Shown here in pieces: positions 26,921 to 35,912 of a stretch of DNA of 64,000 bases; position 1 is the first letter of the stretch, and every line of letters starts with the position of its first letter. The translations under genes and the position numbers were made by a program. Source of the DNA: Opitutus sp. GAS368 (GTDB lineage Bacteria > Verrucomicrobiota > Verrucomicrobiia > Opitutales > Opitutaceae); NCBI RefSeq assembly GCF_900104925.1, contig NZ_LT629735.1:2897001-2961000 (forward strand). Direction: 5' to 3'. The notes beneath the pieces were generated by a model, which was given only the letters and a program-made list of their open reading frames with translations, ran no database searches and was not told the origin of the DNA.

Positions 26921-29095
26921 CTAGAACGTGTAGCCCACGGAGCCGAAGATGCCGCGGCGCATGCCGTATTGAGGAGCGTTGACCCCGACGCCGGAGCCAT
27001 TGCGCAAGGCATACGACTTGTCCGTGAGGTTCACGACATCGAGCCGGACCTTCCAGTATTCGCTTTTGCCCACCTTGAAGCTCCGTTCCACCCCGGCGCT
27101 GATCTGGTAATAGGAGGGCACCGTGCCGCCGTTGGGAATGACCGAGCCGTCGGGCGCCGTGATGGAGGTTCTCAAGCCGCTGCCATAGGTGGAGTCCACG
27201 TAAACCAGGGTGCCATTATGATGCTCGCCCCATTGGTAGGAGGCGCCGAAGGAGCCGCTCAGGGTCTGGTCATGATCGAGATGGATCCAATGGTTCTGCA
27301 CATAGGCCAGATCGTCGGGATTGAACAGGAACTGTGACGAGATCCAGTTTTTGCCCTTGGCCACCGAGTGGGCGAGGTTCAGGTAGGTGGAGAAACCGCC
27401 GTTGGTGTAGGAACCGGTGAATTCCAGCCCATACACCTCACCCTTCTCATAATTGAAGGCGGAGAGAATCAGGGTCTGGCCGAACAGGCCGTCGTCGAGC
27501 TGGTTCTTGGCCTGCTTGTAGTAGCCGTCGAGCCCCACCTGGAACCCCTTCCCGAGCTTCTGGCTGATACCGACGTCGAAATAGTCCGCCCGCTCGGCCT
27601 TGACCGGGTCGGCCTGGTCGGAAGCCGCCGCGTTCGAGGTGTTGTCGAACGCGATCACCGTGCTGGCCGGCACGTATTCCGCCGGGGGCGGCGTGAAATA
27701 GCGCGCGTAACCGGCGTGCAGGGTCGTCGAGTCCGACGCCTTGTAGAGGAGATTGAGGCGCGGACTGAGCTGGTTTTCCTTGTCAAAGGAAGAGTTGAAG
27801 ACGTCGAAGCGCGCCCCGCCGTTCAGCGTCAGCCCGGGGGCCAGCGTCCATTCATCCTGCAGATACACGCCGGCAAACAGGGCGTGGAGCCTCTGGTTTT
27901 GCACGATCGGGAAGGCCGGGCCGGTGGCATCGCCGTTGCCGTCCACCGGGAAGACGGTCGCGGTCGCGTTGCTGGTGGCGGATTCTTCCAGCAGCATTGC
28001 GCCCGCCCGGAGGGTGTGCGAGTCGTTCAGCGCGTAGCTGGCGTCGAACTGCAGGCCGGCGGACTGGAGCTTGCGCGCCACGTCGGTGGACACCCCGTTG
28101 AAATAAAGGTCGCCGACCGGGTCCGGCGTGAAGTGCACCCGGCTGTCGCGGCCCAGGGCGGAAAGCTGGTAGTTCAGGCTGCCGGTCGATTTCTGATAGG
28201 TGACGATGCCGAAGTAATTCTGCTCATGCTGGTTCTCGTCCAGGCGGGCGGAGTCGAAGATTCCCGGCACCCACTGGGTGCCGTCCGGGGACGTGCCGGC
28301 CGCCAGTCCCGGGGTGTTGGGCACCTGGAACTTGCTGTCGGAGGCGCTCAACATGAACGTGAGGCGGCTCTGGTCGTCGAGCAGGTAGGAGAGAAAGGAA
28401 AACAGTTTGAGCTGCTTCGTCGTGTCGTGGATCGCGCTGGCGCCGGGCGTCGGATTCTCGATGCCGAGGTCGTTGCGATCATAGCTGCCGTTGACGAAGT
28501 AGCTCAGCTTCCCCTCCGAGCCGCTGGAGGAAAAGTTCGGGCGGATGGTGCCGAAACTGCCGCCGTAAAGGGAGGCGCTGCCGCCTTGGCCGACCGTGCC
28601 GCTGTTCGTATGGATGTCCACGACGCCCGCCGTGCGGAAGCCGTATTGCGCCGGCAGCGAGCCGGTGACGAACTGCAGGCTGTTCACGAAGCGCGGGTCG
28701 AGTTCCAGGCCGAAACCCGATATGCCCTCGGGGAGCAGCACGTCGTTGATGCGATATTGCAGGTTGGCGTGCTCACCCCGGACGTGGAGACCGGCGTTGC
28801 CCGACGAGTCCTGGGCCACGCCCGGCACGCGGAGCAGCACCTGGCTGAAAGGCGCGTCCGCGCCCTGCGGCATGACCTGGATCTGCTGCATGTCGATGTG
28901 GAAGGACGAGGCGCCCAGCTCGGGCACGATGCTCTCCCGGGCCTGGTCGAGCTTGCCGTTCACGATGAGCGGATCGAGCGTGAGCGTGGCACTGGCGGCC
29001 GGGTCGGGCGTGGCGGGCACGGTTTGGGCACTGGCGGCGGTTGCCGCGAGCGCCAGCAAAAAGGAAAGGGAAAGTAAGCGACTGGAAGATGACAT
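26921..29095 (-). CDS. TonB-dependent receptor of the metal-handling cluster
   Basis: The 724-residue outer-membrane receptor has a signal peptide (MSSSSRLLSLSFLLALAATA) and a plug domain at about residues 55-170 (FSQVLLRVPGVAQDSSGNAG, then LHVRGEHANLQYRINDVLLP). A 22-strand barrel follows, ending in the canonical Phe (GIFGSVGYTF). The start at 29095 gives a proper signal peptide. It is the last gene of a minus-strand cluster with a NicO-like permease, DUF3299 proteins and an ABC transporter. Zinc or another metal chelate is therefore the likely substrate, by inference from context. Confidence 0.88.
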   Translation of the reverse strand: MSSSSRLLSLSFLLALAATAASAQTVPATPDPAASATLTLDPLIVNGKLDQARESIVPELGASSFHIDMQQIQVMPQGADAPFSQVLLRVPGVAQDSSGNAGLHVRGEHANLQYRINDVLLPEGISGFGLELDPRFVNSLQFVTGSLPAQYGFRTAGVVDIHTNSGTVGQGGSASLYGGSFGTIRPNFSSSGSEGKLSYFVNGSYDRNDLGIENPTPGASAIHDTTKQLKLFSFLSYLLDDQSRLTFMLSASDSKFQVPNTPGLAAGTSPDGTQWVPGIFDSARLDENQHEQNYFGIVTYQKSTGSLNYQLSALGRDSRVHFTPDPVGDLYFNGVSTDVARKLQSAGLQFDASYALNDSHTLRAGAMLLEESATSNATATVFPVDGNGDATGPAFPIVQNQRLHALFAGVYLQDEWTLAPGLTLNGGARFDVFNSSFDKENQLSPRLNLLYKASDSTTLHAGYARYFTPPPAEYVPASTVIAFDNTSNAAASDQADPVKAERADYFDVGISQKLGKGFQVGLDGYYKQAKNQLDDGLFGQTLILSAFNYEKGEVYGLEFTGSYTNGGFSTYLNLAHSVAKGKNWISSQFLFNPDDLAYVQNHWIHLDHDQTLSGSFGASYQWGEHHNGTLVYVDSTYGSGLRTSITAPDGSVIPNGGTVPSYYQISAGVERSFKVGKSEYWKVRLDVVNLTDKSYALRNGSGVGVNAPQYGMRRGIFGSVGYTF

Positions 29096-29207
29096 GATTG
29101 AGTTAGGTTGAAATAAGGTCTGATTGCCCAGGCGCGCGGCGCCCAGGCGGGGGATCGAAAAACGCGCCCCACGGAAGGCGTGGTTCGCGGAACACGAAGG
29201 TTTCGGT

Positions 29208-29561
29208 TCAGAGCAACGGGGGCGCATGCGCCGGCGCGTGCCAGTAACGACGGCGCGTAGCCGGCAGCCAGTCGCCGGCGTGCCATAAGGTGCCGCGGTC
29301 CGGGGACCGCAGGAGCAACCGCAGGCAAAAAACCAGCAGCGCAGTTGCCCCATGGGAGAAGAGGGTTACCGCGCACTCATGATCTGCGTTCCCGACCGGT
29401 TCGTGCCCACGCCGCGTATGCTCCGACCCTTGATTCCGGCCGTGCAGCCGGGCATGCAACTCCGGGCTGGCCGCCAGCACGTTGAGCAGCACCACCAAAA
29501 GCACGGCCAAGAGCGCCATAAGGCGGCTGGGCCACAAAGGCGGGAGGTTGCGGTTGAACAT
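29208..29561 (-). CDS. small membrane protein, paralog of the protein at 35247
   Basis: The 117-residue protein has one N-terminal transmembrane helix (LMALLAVLLVVLLNVLAASP), a His-rich periplasmic loop (ELHARLHGRNQGSEHTRRGH, then ADHECAVTLFSHGA) and a second hydrophobic segment. The AASP-LHA-H...C-V-F-G pattern matches the protein at 35247-35621, so the two bracket the cluster. His and Cys residues suggest metal binding. Function is unknown. Confidence 0.65.
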   Translation of the reverse strand: MFNRNLPPLWPSRLMALLAVLLVVLLNVLAASPELHARLHGRNQGSEHTRRGHEPVGNADHECAVTLFSHGATALLVFCLRLLLRSPDRGTLWHAGDWLPATRRRYWHAPAHAPPLL

Positions 29562-29575
29562 GGCTGATGCAGCAG

Positions 29576-30553
29576 TCAGTGCGAAAAGGCGACGGTGACA
29601 ACACCAAGGAGGCAGAGCAGGCCACCGATCACCCGCTCATCCAGTCTCTCCAGCCAACGCAGGCGTTGCACGGCATGAAGGGTCAGCCAGGTAAGCGTGA
29701 GCATCCCACCCAGAGTCGCGAAGCCGAGCACCGCGCTGAGCCAGACAATGCCCGGCCAGCCGTAGGGTGCCGCCGTCAAATAGACCGGAAGAAACAGTTC
29801 ACAGGGCGACAAGGTGAGGGTCAGAAACAATCCCCAAAGCGCTGCGCGGTCCGTGGAGCCGGGCGACAGTTTTTCCGGGTGTCCCTGGCAATGATTGCAG
29901 GCGTGGCCGTGGGGGGCTCGAAACGCCAGCCAGACGCCAAGTCCGACGAGGATCAGCCCGGCGACCCAGTGAAACACCTGATCGAAGCGTTCGTTGAGCT
30001 CGAAACCAAACCACGCCAGGCCGACCCCGAGCGCAGTGGTGGCAATGACGTGTCCTCCGCCGGCCAAAGCCACGGCGGCGAGAATCCGGCGGTGCGACCA
30101 GCCGCGTGCGCGGCCGACGACCACAAAGGGCAGCCAGTGTGTCGGGATCGCGGCGTGGAGGAACGCGACGCCGAATCCGGTCACGGTAAGAGCATAGAGA
30201 AAGGTTTGGTTCATAAAATTGATCGTCGGCAGCCTGGGGAAACAGAGAACGATCACGCTCGCGGCCAGCAGGGTGATCGTCCCCAGCGCGAGGCTCCGCC
30301 TAAAGGCCCGCCTGCGTTCGTTCGCCTGCAGGGTGATGCCCGCCCGAAGCTCGTCCCGCATTTCAGGCGGGGGCCGCACCTCCTGCAGCCGCCGGGCAAT
30401 CACTTCGTCGAACTTCCGCTGCGTGGCGAACCAGGTCGCCAACTCCGGGTCGCGTTGCGCGAGGCGCACCGCCTCGGCCAGGTCCGCATCCGGCGCATCC
30501 GCCCCGTTGGGGCGGTAGGCGCAGAGCAGGAACTTGGCCTCTTGCGGGTTCAT
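29576..30553 (-). CDS. anti-sigma-like N-terminal domain fused to a NicO/UreH-like permease
   Basis: A 325-residue protein from the ATG at 30553 (MNPQEAKFLLCAYRPNG). Residues 1-80 look like the cytoplasmic domain of Verrucomicrobial anti-sigma-type proteins (ARRLQEVRPPPEMRDELRAG), followed by a membrane helix. From about residue 114 (MNQTFLYALTVTGFGVAFLH) it is a six-helix NicO/UreH-like transporter with AAIPTHWLPFVVVGRA, a His-rich loop (HGHACNHCQGHPE) and LSPCELFLPVY. The family exports or imports nickel, cobalt or related ions. There is no ribosome-binding site before the inner ATG, which supports a real fusion. Confidence 0.7.
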   Translation of the reverse strand: MNPQEAKFLLCAYRPNGADAPDADLAEAVRLAQRDPELATWFATQRKFDEVIARRLQEVRPPPEMRDELRAGITLQANERRRAFRRSLALGTITLLAASVIVLCFPRLPTINFMNQTFLYALTVTGFGVAFLHAAIPTHWLPFVVVGRARGWSHRRILAAVALAGGGHVIATTALGVGLAWFGFELNERFDQVFHWVAGLILVGLGVWLAFRAPHGHACNHCQGHPEKLSPGSTDRAALWGLFLTLTLSPCELFLPVYLTAAPYGWPGIVWLSAVLGFATLGGMLTLTWLTLHAVQRLRWLERLDERVIGGLLCLLGVVTVAFSH

Positions 30554-30622
30554 GAAAAGATAAGCGGTCGGAACCACGGGATGGGAGTTGAAGGCGGGTT
30601 GGATTATTTCAGGCCGGGGCCG

Positions 30623-31201
30623 TCAGGGCGTCACCGTGGTGCAGTTCATGGAGTAGACGGCCGCCCAAACACCGTTCTCGAAAACGTCCCCAACCCGCAG
30701 CTTCCCCTCGAAGCGCAGGGGCTGGTCCATCAGATCGGGCACGCCGGGGCCGTCGATGCGCGCGGCGATAAACTGGCAAAAGCGTGGCTCCTGGCCGAAG
30801 CAGCAAGTCATCTGGTTGGCCAGCACCAGGCATTCCTTGACCAGCCCGTGCTCGAGTTTGGTCGGCAGCATGTAGCCTTGGATGCGAACCTCCCGGCCGT
30901 CATAGCTCTTGATGCCGGTGGGAAGATAGGCCCCGTAGCCTTTCCCGTCCCAAACGGAATGTTGGATTCCCGGGGGCAGATAAAAACTGAGTTTTTCGAA
31001 ATTGAGATTTATCCGGCCGGTCGGCGGCGCCGCTTTGGCTTGCGCGAGCAAACGGCGTTCCTGTTGGACGTGCTCAGCCTGGAGCCGGGCAAGTTCGCTC
31101 TGCTGCTGCGCAGGCGGCTCCGGATTGAACCAAGCGACCGCAACCAGGGCCAGGAGCAGGGCCCCGACCACTGCGAGGGTAACGGGGGTCAAACGCGCCA
31201 T
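30623..31201 (-). CDS. DUF3299 protein 3 of 3, membrane-anchored
   Basis: A 192-residue protein from the ATG at 31201. An N-terminal membrane anchor (VTLAVVGALLLALVAVAWF) and a coiled segment (SELARLQAEHVQQERRLLAQ) precede a DUF3299 domain (VRIQGYMLPTKLEHGLVKEC, then NQMTCCFGQEPRFCQF and LRVGDVFENGVWAAVY). The Cys pair in TCCFG is shared by all three copies here. The gene starts 35 bp after the preceding copy. In Gammaproteobacteria the family sits beside MacB-like ABC genes and zinc-regulated zrg genes. Confidence 0.82.
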   Translation of the reverse strand: MARLTPVTLAVVGALLLALVAVAWFNPEPPAQQQSELARLQAEHVQQERRLLAQAKAAPPTGRINLNFEKLSFYLPPGIQHSVWDGKGYGAYLPTGIKSYDGREVRIQGYMLPTKLEHGLVKECLVLANQMTCCFGQEPRFCQFIAARIDGPGVPDLMDQPLRFEGKLRVGDVFENGVWAAVYSMNCTTVTP

Positions 31202-31235
31202 CCAGGTGGCGACGGTCAGCACCGCCCTTTGCCGG

Positions 31236-31898
31236 TTAGTTGGTCGAGATTTTTTCACCGTCGAGTTGGTAGAGGCCCTCGAAAACATGGTTTTCGAACA
31301 TTTCGCCGACATGCAGGGTGCCGTAAAGCGACAGCGGTGTGTCCATCTTGCCGGGGACGCCCGGGCCGGCCATTTTCACGACAACCCATTCATTGGGCTC
31401 CGGCTGCCGGCCGTAGCAGCACATCATCTGGTTGCGCAGGAGGAGGAAATCCTTGACGAGTCCGTTCTCCATCCGGATCGGCAGCATGTAGCCGGCAATG
31501 CACACCCGCTTGCCGTCGAGTGCCCGGACGTTGTCCGGGATGGATCCGCTGGTGCCCGGTTCGGTTGGAAGCACCACCGCCTCGCTTTCGTCGGGCACCA
31601 GCAGGGCGATTCTGCTCCGCGAGGAAATCCCGGGCAAGTCGTCGAAAAACTTGTGCTGGCCAAAAGAGAACGAGGCCAGATGTTGGAAGGTCACCTGCCA
31701 GTAGCCGGCCGCATCCTGCTTCAAGGCGGGGAAGTTTTCCGGGGCCGGCGCCGGCGCGACGGTGGCCTTGGGCGGCCGCTCGTAGAGCGTGACGTTCGGA
31801 TCCTTCGGGTTGGGCAGAGCCTGCGCCGAAAGCCCCAGTCCGGCCGCCACCACGAGGGTGACGGTCCGGCGAATGGAATCCCGTATAAACACTCCCAT
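31236..31898 (-). CDS. DUF3299 protein 2 of 3, exported
   Basis: The 220-residue protein has a signal peptide (RRTVTLVVAAGLGLSAQALP). The DUF3299 domain is at about 115-215 (VCIAGYMLPIRMENGLVKDF, then NQMMCCYGRQPEPNEWVVV and TLHVGEMFENHVFEGLYQLD). The central insert between signal and domain differs from the neighbours. It is periplasmic, with a possible metal-binding or redox role through the CC pair. Only 9 bp separates it from copy 1. Confidence 0.82.
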   Translation of the reverse strand: MGVFIRDSIRRTVTLVVAAGLGLSAQALPNPKDPNVTLYERPPKATVAPAPAPENFPALKQDAAGYWQVTFQHLASFSFGQHKFFDDLPGISSRSRIALLVPDESEAVVLPTEPGTSGSIPDNVRALDGKRVCIAGYMLPIRMENGLVKDFLLLRNQMMCCYGRQPEPNEWVVVKMAGPGVPGKMDTPLSLYGTLHVGEMFENHVFEGLYQLDGEKISTN

Positions 31899-31907
31899 GG
31901 AAGCGCC

Positions 31908-32675
31908 TCAGTTGATCGATACCTTGTCGGCATCGAGACGGTAGACGCCGACGAAGAAGTCGTTCTCGTAGATTTCGCCCACGTGCAGGGTGCCGCTGAA
32001 CTGCAGCGGAGTGTCCATCTGCATCGGCACCCCCTTGCCCGGGGCCTTGACGCACACCCACTCGTTGGGTGCCGGCATCATGCCGTAACAGCAAACCAGG
32101 GGGTTGCGGACGATGAGGAATTCCGTTGCCAGTCCGCCCTCGACTTTCATCGGCAGCATGAACCCGCTCACGCGCACTTTCTGGCCGTCGAGCTTGCGCA
32201 AGGGTTCGGGAATGCGTTCGACCGAACCGGGCCTGGCGACGGTGCCGGCCGGCGGCGCCTCGAGTTTATAGGAGGCAAGTTGGCCAAAGTTGACGTTCCA
32301 AGAACCGTCCGGCTCGCGCTTCAGCGGCTGGTCCGGCGTGGCGGCGGCGATCTGCGCGGCCATGGCCATCGCCTGCTCCTTGGTCAGGCCTGGCTTGGCT
32401 CGCGGAGTCGTGACGGCCGCGACGGCCGCCGGGGGCGTCGGCACCGCGGCCGCGGGAGTCGCCGGCGCGGATTCCGCCTTGGCGGGCTCGGGTGGCGGGG
32501 GATTATCGGGCGGCAGGTCGTAATTTTGCTGGCCGCCGGGGTTGCAGAAGGGACAGCCGCCTCCCTGCTGAAACCGCTGGTAGTAGGATGACTGGGCCGA
32601 CGCCACCGCGGCAAAGGCGGCGGTGCCGGCGAGCAGCAGCCCGCGGCGGATTTTGTGAACGAGGGGTGTTTTCAT
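31908..32675 (-). CDS. DUF3299 protein 1 of 3, exported, Pro/Ala-rich
   Basis: The 255-residue protein has a signal peptide (GLLLAGTAAFAAVASAQ), a CPFC motif near residue 41 (GGCPFCNPGGQQ), a Pro/Ala-rich linker and a C-terminal DUF3299 domain (VRVSGFMLPMKVEGGLATEF, then NPLVCCYGMMPAPNEWVCV and TLHVGEIYENDFFVGVYRLD). The extra CPFC could be redox-active or bind metal. The start lies directly after the His-rich lipoprotein gene (1-bp gap). Confidence 0.82.
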   Translation of the reverse strand: MKTPLVHKIRRGLLLAGTAAFAAVASAQSSYYQRFQQGGGCPFCNPGGQQNYDLPPDNPPPPEPAKAESAPATPAAAVPTPPAAVAAVTTPRAKPGLTKEQAMAMAAQIAAATPDQPLKREPDGSWNVNFGQLASYKLEAPPAGTVARPGSVERIPEPLRKLDGQKVRVSGFMLPMKVEGGLATEFLIVRNPLVCCYGMMPAPNEWVCVKAPGKGVPMQMDTPLQFSGTLHVGEIYENDFFVGVYRLDADKVSIN

Positions 32676-32676
32676 A

Positions 32677-33165
32677 TCAGTCCTTGTCGTTGCCTTTGGG
32701 GAAGTTGAATTTCACGTCCGCGAACGTCGTGCCGCGGACGGTGATGGTCTTCAGGGTCGCATCGAATTCCCTGGTGGTCTTGAGCCAGTCTGCCTGGCCC
32801 TCGAAGAGCGACGTGTCGCCGACCGTTTCGCCGGTCGCAGGATTGGCGACCGCCGAGAGCACCACCGTTTTCGCCTGACCGTTCACCACCGCGTCGATCT
32901 GAATGGTCGGGACGGCCGAACGGATAAAGTTTTCCAATTCGCCGTCGAACACGAAGGCCTGCAGCCGGCCGGCGGCGGCATCGAGGACGAGTTCGACATG
33001 GTAAACCTCGTCGCCCAGCACGACAGGGGTGCCGCCGTGCGGCGGCTTGTGCTCGTGTTTCGGCGGCTTGGCCGCGGCAGCAGAGACGGGGGCCGGCTTG
33101 CTGCAGCCGGCGGCAAAGGCCGTCGCCGCGAGGAGAAGAACGGCCGTGAGTCTGATGAATTTCAT
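32677..33165 (-). CDS. His-rich metal-binding lipoprotein
   Basis: The 162-residue lipoprotein (lipobox FAAGC, Cys21) has a His-rich mature N-terminus (KHEHKPPHGGTPVVLGDEVY). A beta-sandwich-like domain follows (HVELVLDAAAGRLQAFVFDG), resembling the metal-binding domain attached to heavy-metal efflux adaptors. It is placed between the ABC transporter and the DUF3299 genes, where ZrgA-like proteins sit in zinc-uptake loci. It may deliver or sense zinc; this is inferred. Confidence 0.72.
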   Translation of the reverse strand: MKFIRLTAVLLLAATAFAAGCSKPAPVSAAAAKPPKHEHKPPHGGTPVVLGDEVYHVELVLDAAAGRLQAFVFDGELENFIRSAVPTIQIDAVVNGQAKTVVLSAVANPATGETVGDTSLFEGQADWLKTTREFDATLKTITVRGTTFADVKFNFPKGNDKD

Positions 33166-33189
33166 GGTGAAGAGGGGTTGAGGATCGAC

Positions 33190-34392
33190 TCAGGAGATGG
33201 GCGCGAGGTTTCCGGCCACGTCGGTGCGATAAGCCTTCCAGGCCGGCAGCAATCCGCAGACGCCGCACAGCAGCACCATGCCCGCCGGTGCCCAGAGCAT
33301 GACCGGATTATAGGCCCAGGTTTCGAGCAGGATGCCCGTCTGGGCCCGGATGACGGCGGCCACGCCGGCGACCGTGAGGCCATAGACCGCAAACGCCGCC
33401 GCCATGCCGAGGGCCCCGATCACCGTGGCCTCCAGCACCACGGCGCTGAAAAGCATCAGCCGGCCCGCGCCGAGCGCGCGCAGGATCGCGATGTCGCGGC
33501 GGCGCGCGGCCATCGAATTGTAGATCGCAACCAGCACGCCGATCGCCGACACGAATGCCACCAGGTAGGCGACCAGGGTCAGCACCTGGTCGAACCAGCT
33601 GATCTTGCTGAACAGATCCGCCATGATGGCGCCCACGGGGTAGGCGAAAGTGAGCCGGTTGCCCTGTTTGTTATACATCATGTCGAGCATGAAGCCCGCC
33701 GTGGGCGAGCGGAGTTGGATCAGCACCGCGCTCACGTCGGTCGCCGCCCGCGGGTCATGCCCGCTCATGGTCTGCAACCCGTGGAGCGGGATCCAAATGA
33801 CCTTGTCCACCGGAGTGTTGGAGGAAGCGAGAATGCCGGTGACCGTGTAGGTTTCCGCGTGCTGGTTCTTCTCGTCGTAGACCAGCCCGTGAAACGGGTG
33901 AAAAATGTCGCCGACCTTGAGCCCGAGTTTCTCGGCCGAAAAACTGCCGAGCACGGCCTCCTTCGCGTCGGGATTGAACACCTGGCCCGCGCGGAGAGCA
34001 AAGGTCTTGCCCGGGGCATACTCCACGTCGCGGAAGAATTCCGGGATCGTTCCGACGATGCGGTAACCGCGCAGGTTGTCGCCGACCGCGATGGGCACGG
34101 CAAGTTTGACCGCCGGATGCCGCTTGATGAATTCGTAGTCCGCGAACGCCACGTTGCCGGGCGAGGCTTCCAGGTGGAAAATGGCGTTGAGGACGAGCTG
34201 GAGCTTCGAGCCGCGGGCGCCCAGCACGGCGTCGAAACCGGCGTTCACCTGGGTGAAGGTCGCCTGCGACTGGACCTTCACCACCCAGACGGACATCAGG
34301 AGGCCGCCGGCGAGCGCGATGGAGAACGCCGTGATGAGCGTGGAGAAAAGGTGCTGGCGCAGGCTGCGCAGAACGATGAGGGCGAGGGTCAT
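33190..34392 (-). CDS. ABC transporter permease, FtsX/MacB type
   Basis: The 400-residue protein has an N-terminal transmembrane helix (STLITAFSIALAGGLLMSVW), a large periplasmic MacB-PCD-like domain (about 45-270) and three C-terminal helices (VLTLVAYLVAFVSAIGVLVA, then VVLEATVIGALGMAAAFAVY and PVMLWAPAGMVLLCGVCGLL). The ARRRDIAILRALGA motif is typical of FtsX permeases. Such transporters move lipoproteins or drive periplasmic mechanics and usually do not import ions directly. It is coupled to its ATPase by a 4-bp overlap. Confidence 0.9.
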   Translation of the reverse strand: MTLALIVLRSLRQHLFSTLITAFSIALAGGLLMSVWVVKVQSQATFTQVNAGFDAVLGARGSKLQLVLNAIFHLEASPGNVAFADYEFIKRHPAVKLAVPIAVGDNLRGYRIVGTIPEFFRDVEYAPGKTFALRAGQVFNPDAKEAVLGSFSAEKLGLKVGDIFHPFHGLVYDEKNQHAETYTVTGILASSNTPVDKVIWIPLHGLQTMSGHDPRAATDVSAVLIQLRSPTAGFMLDMMYNKQGNRLTFAYPVGAIMADLFSKISWFDQVLTLVAYLVAFVSAIGVLVAIYNSMAARRRDIAILRALGAGRLMLFSAVVLEATVIGALGMAAAFAVYGLTVAGVAAVIRAQTGILLETWAYNPVMLWAPAGMVLLCGVCGLLPAWKAYRTDVAGNLAPIS

Positions 34393-35081
34393 GACCCGGC
34401 CTCCTGCAACACCTGGTTTAATCCGGCAAAATCCCGCACGTCCTCGAACGTGCCGAGCACCGCGGGATCGTGGCTGACGAGGAGCAGCGCCGCGCCGTTT
34501 TCCCGGCAGGTCTCACGGATGAGGGCCAGCGATTCCCGGGCATTCTTGTGATCGAGATTGCCCGTCGGTTCGTCGGCCAGCACGAGCTTCGGGTGGTTGG
34601 CCAGCGCCCGCGCCACGGCGACCCGTTGTTGCTGGCCGGTGGAGAGCTGGCGGGGGTAGTGACCCAGGCGGTGACCCAGGCCGACGCGCTCCAGCATCGC
34701 CCTGCTGTGGGCCCGGTCCATGCCCGCCCCAAAGGCCATGCCGAGCAGCACGTTTTCCAAACAGGAGTAACCCTGCAGGAGATTGAAGGTCTGGAAAATG
34801 TATCCGATGTTTCCGGCCCGCAACCGGTCCCGGGCATGCTCGCCCAAGGTGGCCATGTCGCGTCCGGCCAGCTGGATGGTGCCCGCATCGGCCGCGAGAA
34901 TGCCCGCGATAAGATGGAGAAAGGTGGTCTTGCCGGAGCCGCTTTCGCCGCGCAGCGCCAGCTGTTGGCCGGCCGCGAGTGAAAACGCGGGCACGTCCAC
35001 GATGACCTTGCGCTCGCCCTCGGGCGTGACGAAGGACCGGCGCAGGCCCGTGACCTGCAGGAGGGGTGAGGAAGGGTTCAT
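34389..35081 (-). CDS. ABC transporter ATPase, MacB/LolD type
   Basis: A 230-residue ATPase from the ATG at 35081 ([17 protein letters not shown]). Walker A is GESGSGKTT, the Q-loop region YIFQTFNLL, the signature [15 protein letters not shown], Walker [13 protein letters not shown] and the H-loop SHD. The LolD/MacB-type N-L-L segment after the Q-loop matches the FtsX-type permease encoded next. First of the two coupled ABC genes. Confidence 0.93.
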   Translation of the reverse strand: MNPSSPLLQVTGLRRSFVTPEGERKVIVDVPAFSLAAGQQLALRGESGSGKTTFLHLIAGILAADAGTIQLAGRDMATLGEHARDRLRAGNIGYIFQTFNLLQGYSCLENVLLGMAFGAGMDRAHSRAMLERVGLGHRLGHYPRQLSTGQQQRVAVARALANHPKLVLADEPTGNLDHKNARESLALIRETCRENGAALLLVSHDPAVLGTFEDVRDFAGLNQVLQEAGS

Positions 35082-35246
35082 GCGCGCGGCCAGGCGCGGC
35101 TGGCACAAGCGGACGAACGGAAATTGAAAAGGGAAGAATCCATGGCTGAGCAGAGCGGTTAAACGTGCGCGACGCAGGAGCGGAGCTCCGATCGCTAACC
35201 TGCAGTCAAGGTCCGGGCCGAACCGGCCCGGACCGACGATCATGGC

Positions 35247-35621
35247 TCAGCCCAATGGCGGCCCGCACAACGGCGGCAGCCAATAGCGCGGGGTCTGGCG
35301 GCAGGCCGCCGTCTCCACCCGCGGAAGCAAATTGATGAACTGCCACAGGGCAGTAATCGCCATCAGGGCCAAAGCGGCGCAGACCACGCCGTTGGCGAAC
35401 ATCACCACCACGCAGCCGGTGTCATCCTGACCGGACGGCTGATCCTCGTGGCCGGCGGGCGCCGCACTTCCCTTGACCGGGACCAGCCCATGGTCGTGAA
35501 CCCAGGCGTGCAATTGCGGGCTCGCCGCGAGAACCGCCAGAGCCAGAACCAACGCGGCCGCAAAGCCGGCGGTCAGCTGTTGGCGCCATGATGGCAAAGG
35601 GTTGCGGGAATTGGATCTCAC
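35247..35621 (-). CDS. small membrane protein, first gene of the metal cluster
   Basis: The 124-residue paralog of 29208-29561 has a transmembrane helix (AGFAAALVLALAVLAASPQL), a His-containing loop (HAWVHDHGLVPVKGSAAPAG), a conserved Cys (DTGCVVVMFANGVVC) and a second helix. It is upstream of the ABC genes and may be the first gene of the transcript. Function is unknown; a metal-related role is inferred from location. Confidence 0.62.
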   Translation of the reverse strand: MRSNSRNPLPSWRQQLTAGFAAALVLALAVLAASPQLHAWVHDHGLVPVKGSAAPAGHEDQPSGQDDTGCVVVMFANGVVCAALALMAITALWQFINLLPRVETAACRQTPRYWLPPLCGPPLG

Positions 35622-35778
35622 GTGGTCCTGATGGCATCGGGCTCAGCCCAATGCGGCGGACAATGCTTCGCGTGCCTCTTTTTTCAAGGGGAGAATTGTC
35701 CAAGGGTGAAAGAAGGATCCACCAGTGTCCCGTCAGATAAGTTCGCTGCATAATCTCAAGAGACCAATTTCCGAATGG

Positions 35779-35851
35779 AGGAGCCTGCTTGCAGGCGATT
35801 CAGGCGTGGGGATTGGCTCCGCGGGTCGAAATCGCCTGCAAGCAGGCTCCT
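35779..35851. repeat. palindrome, aggagcctgcttgcaggcga arms
   Basis: ggagcctgcttgcaggcgat at the left is exactly inverted at the right (atcgcctgcaagcaggctcc). It could form a 20-bp stem. An intergenic REP-like unit. Confidence 0.75.
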
Positions 35852-35912
35852 ACAATCTGAACCGAACTTGTCTGACGGGACACTCGGGCGTGTTGGCAAA
35901 ATCCTCTGATTG

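Noticed and set aside
27368-29077. Large plus-strand open frame opposite the TonB receptor
   Set aside because: Shadow of the receptor gene; the product lacks domains, while the minus strand gives a full receptor with signal peptide and terminal Phe.
35622-35760. Zur box upstream of the metal cluster
   Set aside because: Scanned by eye for an AT-rich palindrome of the Zur type; nothing convincing was found, so regulation by Zur is left as a test.
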